Source of the DNA: Gp6-AA40 sp963742105
GTDB lineage: Bacteria > Acidobacteriota > Vicinamibacteria > Vicinamibacterales > UBA2999
Assembly (NCBI GenBank): GCA_963742105.1
Contig: CAVUKN010000007.1
Span: 1,550,001-1,614,000, forward strand
Direction of reading: 5' to 3'
Length of the DNA: 64,000 bases
Every line of letters starts with the position of its first letter. Within the stretch, counting starts at the first letter, position 1. The notes beneath the pieces are model-generated. The model saw only the letters and a list, made by a program, of their open reading frames with translations. It did not search any database and was not told where the DNA came from. Position numbers and translations under genes: made by a program. This document shows positions 34,958-44,412 of this stretch, piece after piece.

Positions 34958-36836
34958 CCGTGTCGCCCTGTTCGCCCTCGTGTCGGCGCTGGCGGGGTCC
35001 GCGTGCGTGCCGACTTCCGCAATGCGAGCCGGCCAGGAGGCCGAGGTCAACCAGGACTACGACCAGGCCGTCATCGAATACACCAAGGTTCTTCGGGAGA
35101 AGCCGAACGACGGCGATGCACGGCGGGCATTACAGCGTGCCCGGCTGCGCGCGGCCCAGGATCACCTGACGCGTGGTCGCCGGCTGGCCGCGAACGGACG
35201 CCTCGACGAAGCGCTGGTCGAACTGCAGGCCGCGTACGAGCTGAATCCGAGCAGCGCCGACATCGAGGACGCCTTGCGCACGGTGCGGACACAGCAGCGC
35301 ACCAAGGTGGCGGTGTCGAGAGAAGGCAAGACGCAGCTCGAAACGCTGGTCGATCGCGCCCGTGAACTGCCCGTTGCCGGCGGGCAATTGCCGGCCGACG
35401 CCAGACTCCCCGCGTCCCTGACGTTCCCCAACGCTAGTGCCCGGACAATCTACCTCTCGATCGGACGGCTCTCGAACATCAGCCTCCTGTTCGATCCCGG
35501 CTATCGCGATCAGAACGTCTCGATCGATCTGCGCGACGCATCGCCGATGAGCGCGCTCGACGCGGTGTCCCAGGCGACGCACAACTTCTACCGCGTCACC
35601 GGCGATCGCGTGGTGACGATCATTCCCGACACCGCGAACAAGCGCCGTGAGTACGAGGAAGAAGTCGTCAAGACGTTCTATTTGAGCAACGCCGATCTGA
35701 AAGAGACGATCGACCTGCTGCGGACCGTCGTCGACGCGCGCAGAATCGCCCCGATCACCGGCACCAACGCGCTGACGCTGAAGGACACGCCGGAGCGTGT
35801 CGAGGCTGCGGCCAAGGTGATCTCCGCCATCGACAAGGCACGTCCGGAAGTCGTCATCGACGTCCAGTTACTTGAAGTCGATCGGAGCAAGCTGAAGGAG
35901 TACGGCCTTCAGATCGCGTCACCGGGGTCTCCCGGGATCGACGGCGCAGCCGACATCAACCGTGACGGGTTCACGCTACGCGATCTCCGCACGCTCTCCG
36001 ACGGAGACGTGTTCCTCACCGGGCTGCCTGCCATCTACTATCGTCTGCTCAAGCAGGACACCAATACACGCACGCTCGCCAACCCGCAGCTCCGCACGAT
36101 GGAAGGCATCACCACCGCGGCCCGCTGGGGTGAGCGGGTGCCGGTCCCGCAGACCACGTTCGCACCAATCGCCACCGGCGGTGTTGCGCAGCAGCCGATC
36201 GTGTCGTACGCCTACGAGAACATCGGCGTGAACCTGGACATCACGCCGCGCCTGCATCACGACGACGAGGTGTCGCTGTCGCTGAAGGTGGAGGTGAGCA
36301 GCGTATCGGGCGAAGGCTTCGGCGGGCTGCCGACCTTCAACAATCGCACGGTCAGCACCATCATCAGGCTGCACGACGGCGAAACGAACATGCTGGCCGG
36401 GTTGATCCGCGACCAGGAGCGGAAGACGATCAAGGGGGTTCCCGGGCTCAGTGACATCCCGGGGCTCGGAGCGCTCTTCACGCACACGCAAAACGAGACC
36501 GAGGAGACCGATGTCATTCTCACGCTGACGCCCCACATCATCCGCGTGCTCGATCTGAGCGAAAAGGATCTGCAGGCGTTCCGCGTCGCCCGGGATCAGG
36601 CTGGTTTCGTCGGCGCGGCGATCGATCTGCCGGCAGCGCCGCTGCCGCCGGTCGAACCACTGCCACAACCGGGGCCGGCGCAACAGCCGCAGCCGGGGGG
36701 ACAGCAGCAACCCGGAGTGTTCATCCTGCAGCAGCCCGGAACCGTGGTCCAACCGGGCGGCGGTGCGGCGAACCCGGGCCCGGGGAACCCGTCGACGCCG
36801 TCGAACCCGTCACCCCCGGCGCCTACTCGACCTTAG
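34929..36836 (+). CDS. Secretin lipoprotein with N-terminal TPRs
   Basis: About 635 residues. The lipobox LAGSAC lies near residue 20-25, followed by two TPR-like repeats (YDQAVIEYTKVLREKPND, then LDEALVELQAAYELNPSS), a secretin N domain (TFYLSNADLKETIDLLRTVV near 245), the secretin channel domain (TRTLANPQLRTMEG; IKGVPGLSDIPGLGALF) and a Pro/Gln-rich tail. This resembles GspD/PilQ secretins of acidobacteria, distinct from PilQ at 19.6-21.7 kb. Start ATG 34929 or 34941, both inside the lolA end. No other secretion gene is adjacent. Confidence 0.85.
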   Translation: MLSTMPPGINRVALFALVSALAGSACVPTSAMRAGQEAEVNQDYDQAVIEYTKVLREKPNDGDARRALQRARLRAAQDHLTRGRRLAANGRLDEALVELQAAYELNPSSADIEDALRTVRTQQRTKVAVSREGKTQLETLVDRARELPVAGGQLPADARLPASLTFPNASARTIYLSIGRLSNISLLFDPGYRDQNVSIDLRDASPMSALDAVSQATHNFYRVTGDRVVTIIPDTANKRREYEEEVVKTFYLSNADLKETIDLLRTVVDARRIAPITGTNALTLKDTPERVEAAAKVISAIDKARPEVVIDVQLLEVDRSKLKEYGLQIASPGSPGIDGAADINRDGFTLRDLRTLSDGDVFLTGLPAIYYRLLKQDTNTRTLANPQLRTMEGITTAARWGERVPVPQTTFAPIATGGVAQQPIVSYAYENIGVNLDITPRLHHDDEVSLSLKVEVSSVSGEGFGGLPTFNNRTVSTIIRLHDGETNMLAGLIRDQERKTIKGVPGLSDIPGLGALFTHTQNETEETDVILTLTPHIIRVLDLSEKDLQAFRVARDQAGFVGAAIDLPAAPLPPVEPLPQPGPAQQPQPGGQQQPGVFILQQPGTVVQPGGGAANPGPGNPSTPSNPSPPAPTRP

Positions 36837-38082
36837 CGACCTTTGCGCCGAGCGCGACCAGCCGGCTCACCAGCTGGCTGTAACCGCGCTCGACCGTCTC
36901 GAGCGGCGTCACCCGCGTCTGCCCATCTGCCGCGAGTCCCGCGGCGATCAGGGACATCCCCGACCGCAGATCGCGACTGTCCAGAATCCGGCCACCACGC
37001 AACTTCGACTTGCCAGTGACGATGATGCGGTGCGCATCGGCCAGGAACATGTCCGCCCCCATGCCGCTCATCTGCTCCAGGGCAAACAGCCGCAGCTCGT
37101 ACATCCAGTCGTGGACCAGCGTACGTCCCTCGGCCTGCGTCGCCAGGACAGTCACAAGGCTCACCAGGTCGCTCGGGAAGGCCGGCCACAATCCGGTCGT
37201 GATTCGGCGCACCGCCTTCGGCATCGACGGCTTCACGGTGAACGTTCCATCGCGCCAGCCGCACTCGACCTTCATCCGCTTCAGCACCGCCGCCACCACT
37301 TCGATGTCTTCTTCGCGACATCCGTCGATCGCCATCTCGCCGCCGGTAATGGCGCCGACGACCGCCCAGCTGCCCGCCTCGATGTAGTCGCCGCCAAGCG
37401 CGTGCTCTGCGCCGTGCAATCGCGGATTCCCTTCGATGCGAATTTTCGAACTGCCGATGCCGGTGACCCCGGCGCCCATCTTCGCGAGGAACTCGCAGAG
37501 CTCGACGACGTGCGGCTCAGTGGCCGCGTGGCGGATCTCGGTGACACCATTGGCCGTCGCCGCGGCGAGCAGAGCGGTCTCCGTTCCAGTGACCGACGCT
37601 TCGTAGAGGTACATCGAGGCGGGATGCAGCCCGTCGGGTGCTTCCAGGACATGGTCGGGGCCGTCGACGTCACGCGCCCCCATCGCATGGAGCGCCTCGA
37701 GGTGCGTCGAGATCGAGCGTCGCGCCGGGAAGTCGCCTCCGGGCGGAGCAATGTGCGCCTTCCCCAACCTGGCCAGCAGCGGCCCGAGGAGCAGCACCGA
37801 TGCGCGAACACGGCCTACCAGCGTGCGGTCCGGAGCGTGACGGCGCAGGTGCGGCGCCCGGATCCGGAGCGTGGTCGTGCCGATGCCCTCCACCTCGGCA
37901 CCGATGTCGAGCAGCAGTCTGGCCATGACCTCAACGTCGCCGATGCGCGGCACGTTGGTGAGCACGCACTCCGCGTCGGTCAGCAGGCAGGCCGCGAGCA
38001 GCGGTAACGCCGCGTTCTTGTTGCCTTCGACGGCAACGGTTCCCTGCAGGCGATTGCCGCCTTCAATCAGCAGTGTCGACAT
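36823..38082 (-). CDS. murA: UDP-N-acetylglucosamine 1-carboxyvinyltransferase with Asp at the catalytic Cys position
   Basis: Transfers enolpyruvate from PEP to UDP-GlcNAc, the first committed murein step. ATG at 38082 is chosen because AGGGGA precedes it; 419 residues. KNAALP is near residue 22, and GDYIEAGSW near 230. The loop reads PPGGDFPARRSI where E. coli MurA has PGGCAIGARPV, so the Cys115 equivalent is Asp, as in mycobacterial and chlamydial enzymes that are insensitive to fosfomycin. The 3' end overlaps the secretin gene end by 14 bp (convergent). Last gene of the nagZ-to-murA operon. Confidence 0.92.
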   Translation of the reverse strand: MSTLLIEGGNRLQGTVAVEGNKNAALPLLAACLLTDAECVLTNVPRIGDVEVMARLLLDIGAEVEGIGTTTLRIRAPHLRRHAPDRTLVGRVRASVLLLGPLLARLGKAHIAPPGGDFPARRSISTHLEALHAMGARDVDGPDHVLEAPDGLHPASMYLYEASVTGTETALLAAATANGVTEIRHAATEPHVVELCEFLAKMGAGVTGIGSSKIRIEGNPRLHGAEHALGGDYIEAGSWAVVGAITGGEMAIDGCREEDIEVVAAVLKRMKVECGWRDGTFTVKPSMPKAVRRITTGLWPAFPSDLVSLVTVLATQAEGRTLVHDWMYELRLFALEQMSGMGADMFLADAHRIIVTGKSKLRGGRILDSRDLRSGMSLIAAGLAADGQTRVTPLETVERGYSQLVSRLVALGAKVAKVE

Positions 38083-38085
38083 GTG

Positions 38086-38331
38086 TCCCCTGGAGTATCG
38101 GAGGATACCGGCATCGGAGGATACAGGCATCGGAGGAAGCGGAGGTAACGGCATCACAAACGGGGGAACGGGGAAACGGGGACGAACGGGGACGACTTGA
38201 AGCAGGCGTTCAGCATCTGCCGACGGCAGCCCCGTTCGTCTTCGTTTCCCCGTTCCCCCGTTTGTAATCCGGTTCCTCCGCCACCTCCGCCCGTTCTCCC
38301 CGTCGTATCCGTGACCGTTATCTCCGCTGCG
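38086..38331. repeat. Palindromic array, ACGGGGAA (8-bp) plus ATCGGAGG units
   Basis: The left half carries ATACCGGCATCGGAGG-like repeats and then ACAAACGGGGGAACGGGGA (38156-38174). The mirror CCCCGTTCGTCTTCGTTTCC and CCCCGTTCCCCCGTTTGT follow at about 38231-38269, with further CCTCCGCC units after them. It lies between murB and murA. The same family is present at 49.1-49.4 kb. Confidence 0.85.
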
Positions 38332-38333
38332 CG

Positions 38334-39422
38334 TTACGTGTCGTGCAGCAGGTACGTGAGCGCGGGGTCGTCACCGAACCCGACGAAGATCGGCTCGGGG
38401 CGCAGGAACACGCCGAAGCGATCCGCGACTGCCCTCTTGATTCGCCCGGCGAGCCGCAGCACGTCACGTGCCGTTGCCCCACCGCGATTGACCAGCGCGA
38501 GCGGATGCTTGGTCGAGATCCCGACCGCCCCGTCGCCATCACCCTTCCGGAACCCCGCCCGCTCGATCAACCAGGCCGCAGGCAGCTTGACGTGCGCGTC
38601 ATCGACCTGAAAGGACGGCGGCATGGCGCCGGTCGTCGCCGCCAGGCGCTCGCGGTCTGTCAGCGTCACGACGGGGTTTATGAAGAACGACCCGACGCTA
38701 CGGGTGTCCGGATCGGCGTCATCGAGCACCATTCCTTTGCGCCGGCGGATACTGAGAACTCCCCGACGCAAATCTGCGACGGTCGGCGCAGTGATCTGGT
38801 GGTCGCGAAGATAGCCGAGCACGTCGGGATAGGTCGGCGGGGACACGTCCGTGCGCAACGTGAACGACACGCTGATCACGACGAACCGACCGGCGTCGGT
38901 GCTCTTGAACCGGCTCGTGCGATATGCAAAACCGCAGTCGACCGCCGGTATGTCGACGACCGTCCTCGTGGACCGATCGAATGCGGTGAGTGACGTCATC
39001 GCCTGCGCCACCTCCTGCCCGTAGGCACCGACGTTCTGAATTGGCGTTCCGCCGACCTGCCCGGGTATGCCGGACAGGCACTCGAGGCCGGCCAGATTGC
39101 GATCGGCGGCAGCTGCAACCACCGCGTCCCACACCTCGCCGGCGCCTGCAGTCAGAATGACGCTGGCGGGCGTGTCGGAAAAATCGAGCTGACGCGTGTT
39201 GATCCACAACACGAGTCCGTCAAACCCCTCGTCCGAGATCACCAGATTGCTGCCCCCGCCAAGAACGAACAGTTGGCATCCGCGAGCGGTGCACCACTCC
39301 TCTGCGGCGGCAATGTCAGCGGCGGAGTGAGCCACAGCGAACCAGCGCGCCGCGCCACCCACACCGAGCGTCGTCTTTCCGGCCAGCGGCATGCGGTCGC
39401 CAACGCTCAATTCATGCGGCAC
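38334..39422 (-). CDS. murB: UDP-N-acetylenolpyruvoylglucosamine reductase
   Basis: FAD enzyme reducing the MurA product to UDP-MurNAc. 362 residues from GTG 39422 (ATG 39392 is an alternative). The FAD-binding phrases are FVLGGGSNLVISDEG near 52 and SGIPGQVGGTPIQNVGAYGQE near 115; the catalytic Ser is in SVGSFFINP, and Glu lies in LRPEPIFVG near the C terminus. It overlaps the upstream pxpBC gene by 11 bp, consistent with one operon. Confidence 0.94.
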   Translation of the reverse strand: MPHELSVGDRMPLAGKTTLGVGGAARWFAVAHSAADIAAAEEWCTARGCQLFVLGGGSNLVISDEGFDGLVLWINTRQLDFSDTPASVILTAGAGEVWDAVVAAAADRNLAGLECLSGIPGQVGGTPIQNVGAYGQEVAQAMTSLTAFDRSTRTVVDIPAVDCGFAYRTSRFKSTDAGRFVVISVSFTLRTDVSPPTYPDVLGYLRDHQITAPTVADLRRGVLSIRRRKGMVLDDADPDTRSVGSFFINPVVTLTDRERLAATTGAMPPSFQVDDAHVKLPAAWLIERAGFRKGDGDGAVGISTKHPLALVNRGGATARDVLRLAGRIKRAVADRFGVFLRPEPIFVGFGDDPALTYLLHDT

Positions 39423-40992
39423 CCGAGAGCATCCCTTCCCGCGCGACGAGCGCCCGGCGTGCTTCTTCGCGCGAGCACAGTTCGAACTCGATCCAGTCGC
39501 CTGGCGCGAGCTGCCCGGCAACCGGCAGGTCTGCAGCGATGACAATCGCCACCTGCGGATATCCGCCGGTCGTCTGCCGATCGGCCATGAGCAGAATCGG
39601 CTCGCCTGACGGCGGAACCTGGACCGCGCCGTGAAAGGTGGCGTCAGAGATCATGTCTCCCCCGCCTGATGGCACCACCGCTCCCGTCAGGCGATAACCG
39701 ACCCGGTTCGACTGTGGCGACACCGTAAACCGGTTCCCGCACAGGATTTCCAGGCAGCCGTCGGGCAGTTCGTCCTGCTGCGGTCCAGGAAGAACCCGCA
39801 GACGAGCGCCTCCTGACGGCAAAGGGGCGATGCGGACGGCGCGACGTCGAACCGTTGTCGCATTCGGCTCTGCGATCGCGATCGCTTCCGCCGCGGCAAG
39901 CGGGCGCACCGGAAACCGTCGGTCCAGTTCCACGCCCCCCGCGATCGCAATGTAGGTGCGCGCGCCGCGCCGACGTGACTCGAAGCGAAGCACGCTTCCT
40001 GCCGCGCAAACCGTCGGTCTCTGCAGTGGCACCGTCACGTTGTCCACCGTTGCCGACAGATCCGCGCCGGCCAGCGCAATCGTCGCCGGTTCATCGAACC
40101 TGAGTTCGGGTCCTGCGATCGTCGCTTCCAGGGACGGCGCGTCAGGTGCGTTGCCGACCGAGAGATTGGCGGCGGCGTGACTGAATACGTCCATGGCGCC
40201 CGACACGGGAACCCCCAGACCCTGCTCGCCCCAGACGCCCGAGTCCTGGATGGTCGTGAACAGACCCGGGCGAAGCACCGTCGCACAGTGCCGGCCGGCT
40301 GGACGGCCCGGCGGCACGACTTCGCCGAGACGCGGCGTCGCATCTGCGCTCGCCCGTCTGAACGTCACCGTGTCGCCCGGTGCAAAACGAGCCGGAGGGG
40401 TCTTCGTCGAGTCGAATACCGGTTCGAGTGCACGCCCGACGATTTGCCAGCCGCCCGGCGTCGACGAGGGATAAACGCCCGTCTGCCGACCGGCAATACC
40501 GACCGAACCAGCCGGCACGTGCAGGCGGGGTGATGCTCGCCGAGGCGACGCGATTGATGGGTCGACGAGCCCCAGATACGCAAAGCCTGGCTGAAATCCA
40601 AGCATGAAGACGCGGTAGTCGATTCCCGCGTGACGCGTGATGACCTCCGAACTCGTCAATCCGGCGCGCGTCGCGACTTCGTCCAGATCCGGACCGTCGT
40701 CCGCTCCGTATGCGACTGGAATGTGGTGCCGTCGGCTGTCGGCGCGCATCGGCGCGGTGTTGATCGCCTCGCGCAAGGCTCCAGAGATCTCGTCGACATC
40801 GGACCTCAGGGGATCGAAATACACGGCCACTGAGCGGAACGTGGAGACGACGTCTCGTACGCCCGTGAGATCGCGGTTGCGGACGGCGGTGGCAATCGCA
40901 ATGGCGCGGGCGTTGACCGCCGCATCGATCACCGGCGCCAGTTGCAGCAGGAGTGCGCTGTCGCCCGCCTCGCGCAACCGCGGATCGCTCAC
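39412..40992 (-). CDS. pxpBC: 5-oxoprolinase subunit B-C fusion (KipI-KipA type)
   Basis: With PxpA, ATP-dependent opening of 5-oxoproline to glutamate. 526 residues: an N-terminal PxpB/KipI domain (about 1-215, with FMLGFQPGFAYLG near 120 and TPGGWQIVGR near 176) fused to a C-terminal PxpC/KipA domain (about 235-526, with QDSGVWGEQGLGVPVSGAMD and PGPQQDEL). The stop/start junction with mpl is immediate (0 bp). No pxpA gene is in the window. Its place inside a murein-recycling operon is unusual. Confidence 0.9.
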   Translation of the reverse strand: MSDPRLREAGDSALLLQLAPVIDAAVNARAIAIATAVRNRDLTGVRDVVSTFRSVAVYFDPLRSDVDEISGALREAINTAPMRADSRRHHIPVAYGADDGPDLDEVATRAGLTSSEVITRHAGIDYRVFMLGFQPGFAYLGLVDPSIASPRRASPRLHVPAGSVGIAGRQTGVYPSSTPGGWQIVGRALEPVFDSTKTPPARFAPGDTVTFRRASADATPRLGEVVPPGRPAGRHCATVLRPGLFTTIQDSGVWGEQGLGVPVSGAMDVFSHAAANLSVGNAPDAPSLEATIAGPELRFDEPATIALAGADLSATVDNVTVPLQRPTVCAAGSVLRFESRRRGARTYIAIAGGVELDRRFPVRPLAAAEAIAIAEPNATTVRRRAVRIAPLPSGGARLRVLPGPQQDELPDGCLEILCGNRFTVSPQSNRVGYRLTGAVVPSGGGDMISDATFHGAVQVPPSGEPILLMADRQTTGGYPQVAIVIAADLPVAGQLAPGDWIEFELCSREEARRALVAREGMLSGAA

Positions 40993-42397
40993 GCCGCGAG
41001 TGCCCGCAGTAGTTTCTGGTGGATGCCGCCGAACCCACCGTTCGACATGAGGATCACGACGTCGCCGGCGCGGTGCTCGGCCGCGACGGCGGCCACGATC
41101 CCGTCCACAGTCTCGATAGACCGCGCCCGCTGCCCGCGGGTGGTGAGGTCGGACACGAGCTGCTCCGCGGAGAGACGCTCCGATTCGGGCAGCGAGGACC
41201 GGAACACACCGGCGATGATGACTTCATCGGCTCCCGCGAAGGCCCGGGCGAAATCGTCCTGAAAGACGCGCCGGCATGAGGAAGCCGACCGGGGCTCGAA
41301 CACCGCCCATATCCGGCGTTCGGGTACCCCGTGCGCAACGCCGCGAGCGTCTCGCGCACGGCGGTGGGGTGGTGGGCAAAGTCGTCGATGACGGTCACCC
41401 CGCGCGCCACGCCCACGGTCTCGAGCCGTCTCTTGATGCCGCGGAACGTGCGCAGACCGTCGGCAAGGGTCGCGGCGTCGAGACCGGCAAAGCTTCCCGT
41501 CGCAATGGCGGCAAGCGCATTCCGGACGTTGTGCACGCCAAGGAGTGGCGACTCGAACCGGCCGAACACCTCGCGATGGTGACGGACGTCGAACTGCGTC
41601 ATCCCGTCACGGTGAACCATGTTCGTGCCCTGCCAGGTTGCGCTGTCCGCCAACCCGAAGGTCTCGACCGGGCTGGCCGCCACTGCCTGGAGCGCCGCCG
41701 CGTCGGCACTGTCTGCACCGAGGAGCAGCAGCCCGTTGCGCGGCACGAGGTTGACGAGGCGACGGAACGCCAGGCGAACCGCGTCGAGATCCGCGTAAAT
41801 ATCCGCGTGATCGAACTCGATGTTGTTGACGATGGCGACATCAGGCAGATATTTGAGGAACTTCGCCGTCTTGTCGAAGTACGCGCTGTCGTACTCGTCC
41901 CCTTCGATGACGAAGTCGCGACCCTGCCCGACGCGGTAGCTCGAACCCGTCTCACCGAGGTTCAACGCGATTCCCCCGACGAGAACGGTCGGATCGAGAC
42001 CCCCGTGCGTGAGCAGCCATCCGGTCAGCGCTGTCGTCGTGGTCTTTCCATGCGTCCCGGCCACCACGATCGATCGGGCGCCCCAGAGAAACTGCTCGCG
42101 GATGATCTCCGGCAGCGAGCAGTACCGGATCTTCCGTTCGAGCACTTCTTCGAGTTCCGGATTCCCTCGCGAGATCGCGTTGCCAATGACGACGAGGTCG
42201 AGATCCGGCGTGATGTGGTCGGCCGAGTATCCGCTGAACGTGTTAATCCGCTCGGCCGCGAGGAAGTCGCTCATCGGCGCGTAGACGTTCTGGTCAGAGC
42301 CCTGGACATGGTGGCCGCGCTGGCGCAGCAGCGCCGCCAACGTGGCCATCGCCGTCCCGCAGATGCCAATCAGGTGAATGCGCTTCGTCTCACTCAA
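40993..42397 (-). CDS. mpl: Murein tripeptide ligase Mpl, one frame break
   Basis: Joins recycled L-Ala-gamma-D-Glu-diaminopimelate to UDP-MurNAc. TTG start at 42397, overlapping ldcA by 8 bp. ATP loop GTHGKTTTTAL near residue 112; the phrases GICGTAMATLA and EGDEYDSAYFDK separate Mpl from MurC. The last third is in another frame; adding one C to the CCC run at 41322-41324 (minus strand) joins them through YPERRIWAVFEPRS to the C-terminal end, about 469 residues in all. The stop abuts the pxpBC start at 40992. Confidence 0.88.
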
Positions 42398-43307
42398 CAG
42401 GTGATTCCTCGACGATGAGAGCGGGCCGGGGGTGAGTCAGAAGGCGGCACTGGACGCCGAGTGGCACGGTCCAGCACGGACCCGACGTGTGACCGGACGG
42501 AAACCCCGTCACCACCGGGCCGCGGCAGTCGCCCGCAAATTCCTGGATCACATCCAGCGCGGTCGGCCCGCCGTTGGGTTCGTCGCATCCCCGCATCTCG
42601 CCGAACACCAGGCCCGCAGCGTGCGGCAGCACCCCGGCCAGCTTCAACTGCGTCAGCATGCGATGCAGTCGGTACGGGCGCTCGTTCACGTCCTCCAGGA
42701 ACAAGATCGCGTCGGGAGGAGGGATGAACGAGTAAGGGGTGCCAAGCGATGCAGTGAGCTGAGTCATCGTCCCGCCCGCCAGGACGCCCGTCGCGTCCCC
42801 GTTCTTGATGACCTGCACTCCTTCCGGCGTGAGTGACAGCCCGCGTCCATCCAGTAGCAGTGCGCGAAACGACGCTTCATCGTACGCAGTGGTCCCCCGC
42901 GCAAGCCTGCCATCAAGCATCGGCCCATGCAGCGCCGGTATCCCGCGATGAAGAGTCAGCCACGTGAGCAACGACGTATTGTCGCTGTAGCCGACAAAGA
43001 GCTTGGGCGGGTGGAGCGGCGCCTGCTCCAGGAACGGCAGCAGTTCGACGCTGCCGTATCCACCGCGCACCGCGATCAGCGCTGCCACGGATGGATCCGA
43101 CCAGGCGTTCACAAACGCGGCGGCCCGTGTCCGGGCGCATCCTGCCGTGAACATGTGCCGCTCGAACACGGACGGCTCGTAGGTGGGCTCGAAGCCGAGA
43201 CGGTGAAGCTCCCCGGCGCCGCGATCGAATTCGTCCCTGGAACAGTTGCTGGCGGTGGCGACGATAGCAATGCGATCGCCCGCGCGCACCGGCCTGGGTT
43301 TCGGCAT
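42390..43307 (-). CDS. ldcA: LD-carboxypeptidase (S66 family)
   Basis: Cytoplasmic enzyme trimming the terminal D-Ala from recycled murein tetrapeptide. ATG at 43307 overlaps the nagZ stop by one base (TGATG); 305 residues. S66 motifs: IAIVATASNC at the N terminus, AVRGGYGSVELL near 80 with FVGYSDNTSLL (catalytic Ser region), FLEDVNERPYR with Glu, and FPSGHTSG with His near the C terminus. Directly followed by mpl, which uses its product. Confidence 0.92.
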   Translation of the reverse strand: MPKPRPVRAGDRIAIVATASNCSRDEFDRGAGELHRLGFEPTYEPSVFERHMFTAGCARTRAAAFVNAWSDPSVAALIAVRGGYGSVELLPFLEQAPLHPPKLFVGYSDNTSLLTWLTLHRGIPALHGPMLDGRLARGTTAYDEASFRALLLDGRGLSLTPEGVQVIKNGDATGVLAGGTMTQLTASLGTPYSFIPPPDAILFLEDVNERPYRLHRMLTQLKLAGVLPHAAGLVFGEMRGCDEPNGGPTALDVIQEFAGDCRGPVVTGFPSGHTSGPCWTVPLGVQCRLLTHPRPALIVEESPVE

Positions 43308-44398
43308 CAAAGAAAACGCGCCATCTCGTCCGCCACGCGTCGATGCTCGTCGCACCCGAGCACCCGGCGCAGATCTCGTTCGCGAGGCGGACCACCGACC
43401 GGCGCCGCCAGAAATCGTTCCTTCGCCTGCCGCAGGCGCTTGTGCGACGCCTCCAGCGCGGCTCGGGGGATCCGTCCAGCCTCCGCCGCGTGCACCAGCG
43501 CTTCCAGTGTTTGCGCCTGCACGTCGACGTCGCCGCTGCACACGAGGAGGGCGTCGCACCCGGCTGCGATGGCCTGCACCGCCGCATCGGGCACGCTCCA
43601 CGTCTTCGCAATCGCTTTCATCTCGAGATCGTCGCTGACGATGACACCGGCAAACCCGAGCTCGTCCCGCAAGATGCTCCTGACGATGCGCGGGGACAGC
43701 GTCGCCGGCTTCTCGGCGTCCAGTGTCGGAACCAGGATGTGGGCAGTCATGATGAAGGCGACGCCGGCGTCAATCGCCGCCCGGAACGGCACGCACTCCA
43801 CGCGCCTGATCCGATCCGGCGGATGTTCCACGAGCGGCAGGTCCAGGTGCGAATCGACGGACGTATCGCCATGACCGGGGAAATGCTTCCCGCAGGCGGC
43901 AACCCCGTTGTCCTGCAGACCGGTGACGATCGCGGCGCCGAGTTCGGCCACGCGCTCCGCCGACTCCGCCAGCGCGCGATCCCCGATGATCGGATTTTGC
44001 GGGTTGGTGTGGATGTCGAGAACGGGAGCGTAATCGAGGGTGATGCCGACAGCGCTCAATTCGGCCGCCAGCGCGGCAGCGAATCGCGACGCGAGTGACG
44101 GGTCGCCGCTGCGGCCCAGCGCTGCCATCGGTGGCCACTCGGTGAACGGCGCTCTCAAGCGGGCGACGCGGCCCCCCTCCTGGTCGACACTCACCCAGAG
44201 CGGCGACTCCGTCGCCAGCAACTGCACATCATGAGCGAGTTCGGCGACCTGTTCGGGCACCTCGATGTTGCGCGCGAACAGGATCACTCCGCCCAGCTGG
44301 AATTCCCTCGCGAGCGATCGCAGTTCCGGGGTGATCGTCGTCCCTGGCAGGCTGCCGATCAGCAGTTGGCCGATGTCGCGACGAAGGGAGCTGGGCAC
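43307..44398 (-). CDS. nagZ: Beta-N-acetylglucosaminidase NagZ (GH3)
   Basis: Removes GlcNAc from anhydro-muropeptides during wall recycling. 363 residues. GH3 motifs: SVDQEGGRVARLR near 70, the NagZ-specific KHFPGHGDTSVDSH near 172 with its general acid/base His, and the nucleophile Asp in VSDDLEMKAI near 255. First gene of nagZ-ldcA-mpl-pxpBC-murB-murA. The upstream gap is filled by a long repeat array, so the promoter is not recognisable. Confidence 0.94.
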   Translation of the reverse strand: MPSSLRRDIGQLLIGSLPGTTITPELRSLAREFQLGGVILFARNIEVPEQVAELAHDVQLLATESPLWVSVDQEGGRVARLRAPFTEWPPMAALGRSGDPSLASRFAAALAAELSAVGITLDYAPVLDIHTNPQNPIIGDRALAESAERVAELGAAIVTGLQDNGVAACGKHFPGHGDTSVDSHLDLPLVEHPPDRIRRVECVPFRAAIDAGVAFIMTAHILVPTLDAEKPATLSPRIVRSILRDELGFAGVIVSDDLEMKAIAKTWSVPDAAVQAIAAGCDALLVCSGDVDVQAQTLEALVHAAEAGRIPRAALEASHKRLRQAKERFLAAPVGGPPRERDLRRVLGCDEHRRVADEMARFL

Positions 44399-44412
44399 GG
44401 GGTGATTATAGC

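Noticed and set aside
41276..42418. Long plus-strand frame opposite mpl
   Set aside because: Mirror of a clear Mpl coding region; no start signal or domain.
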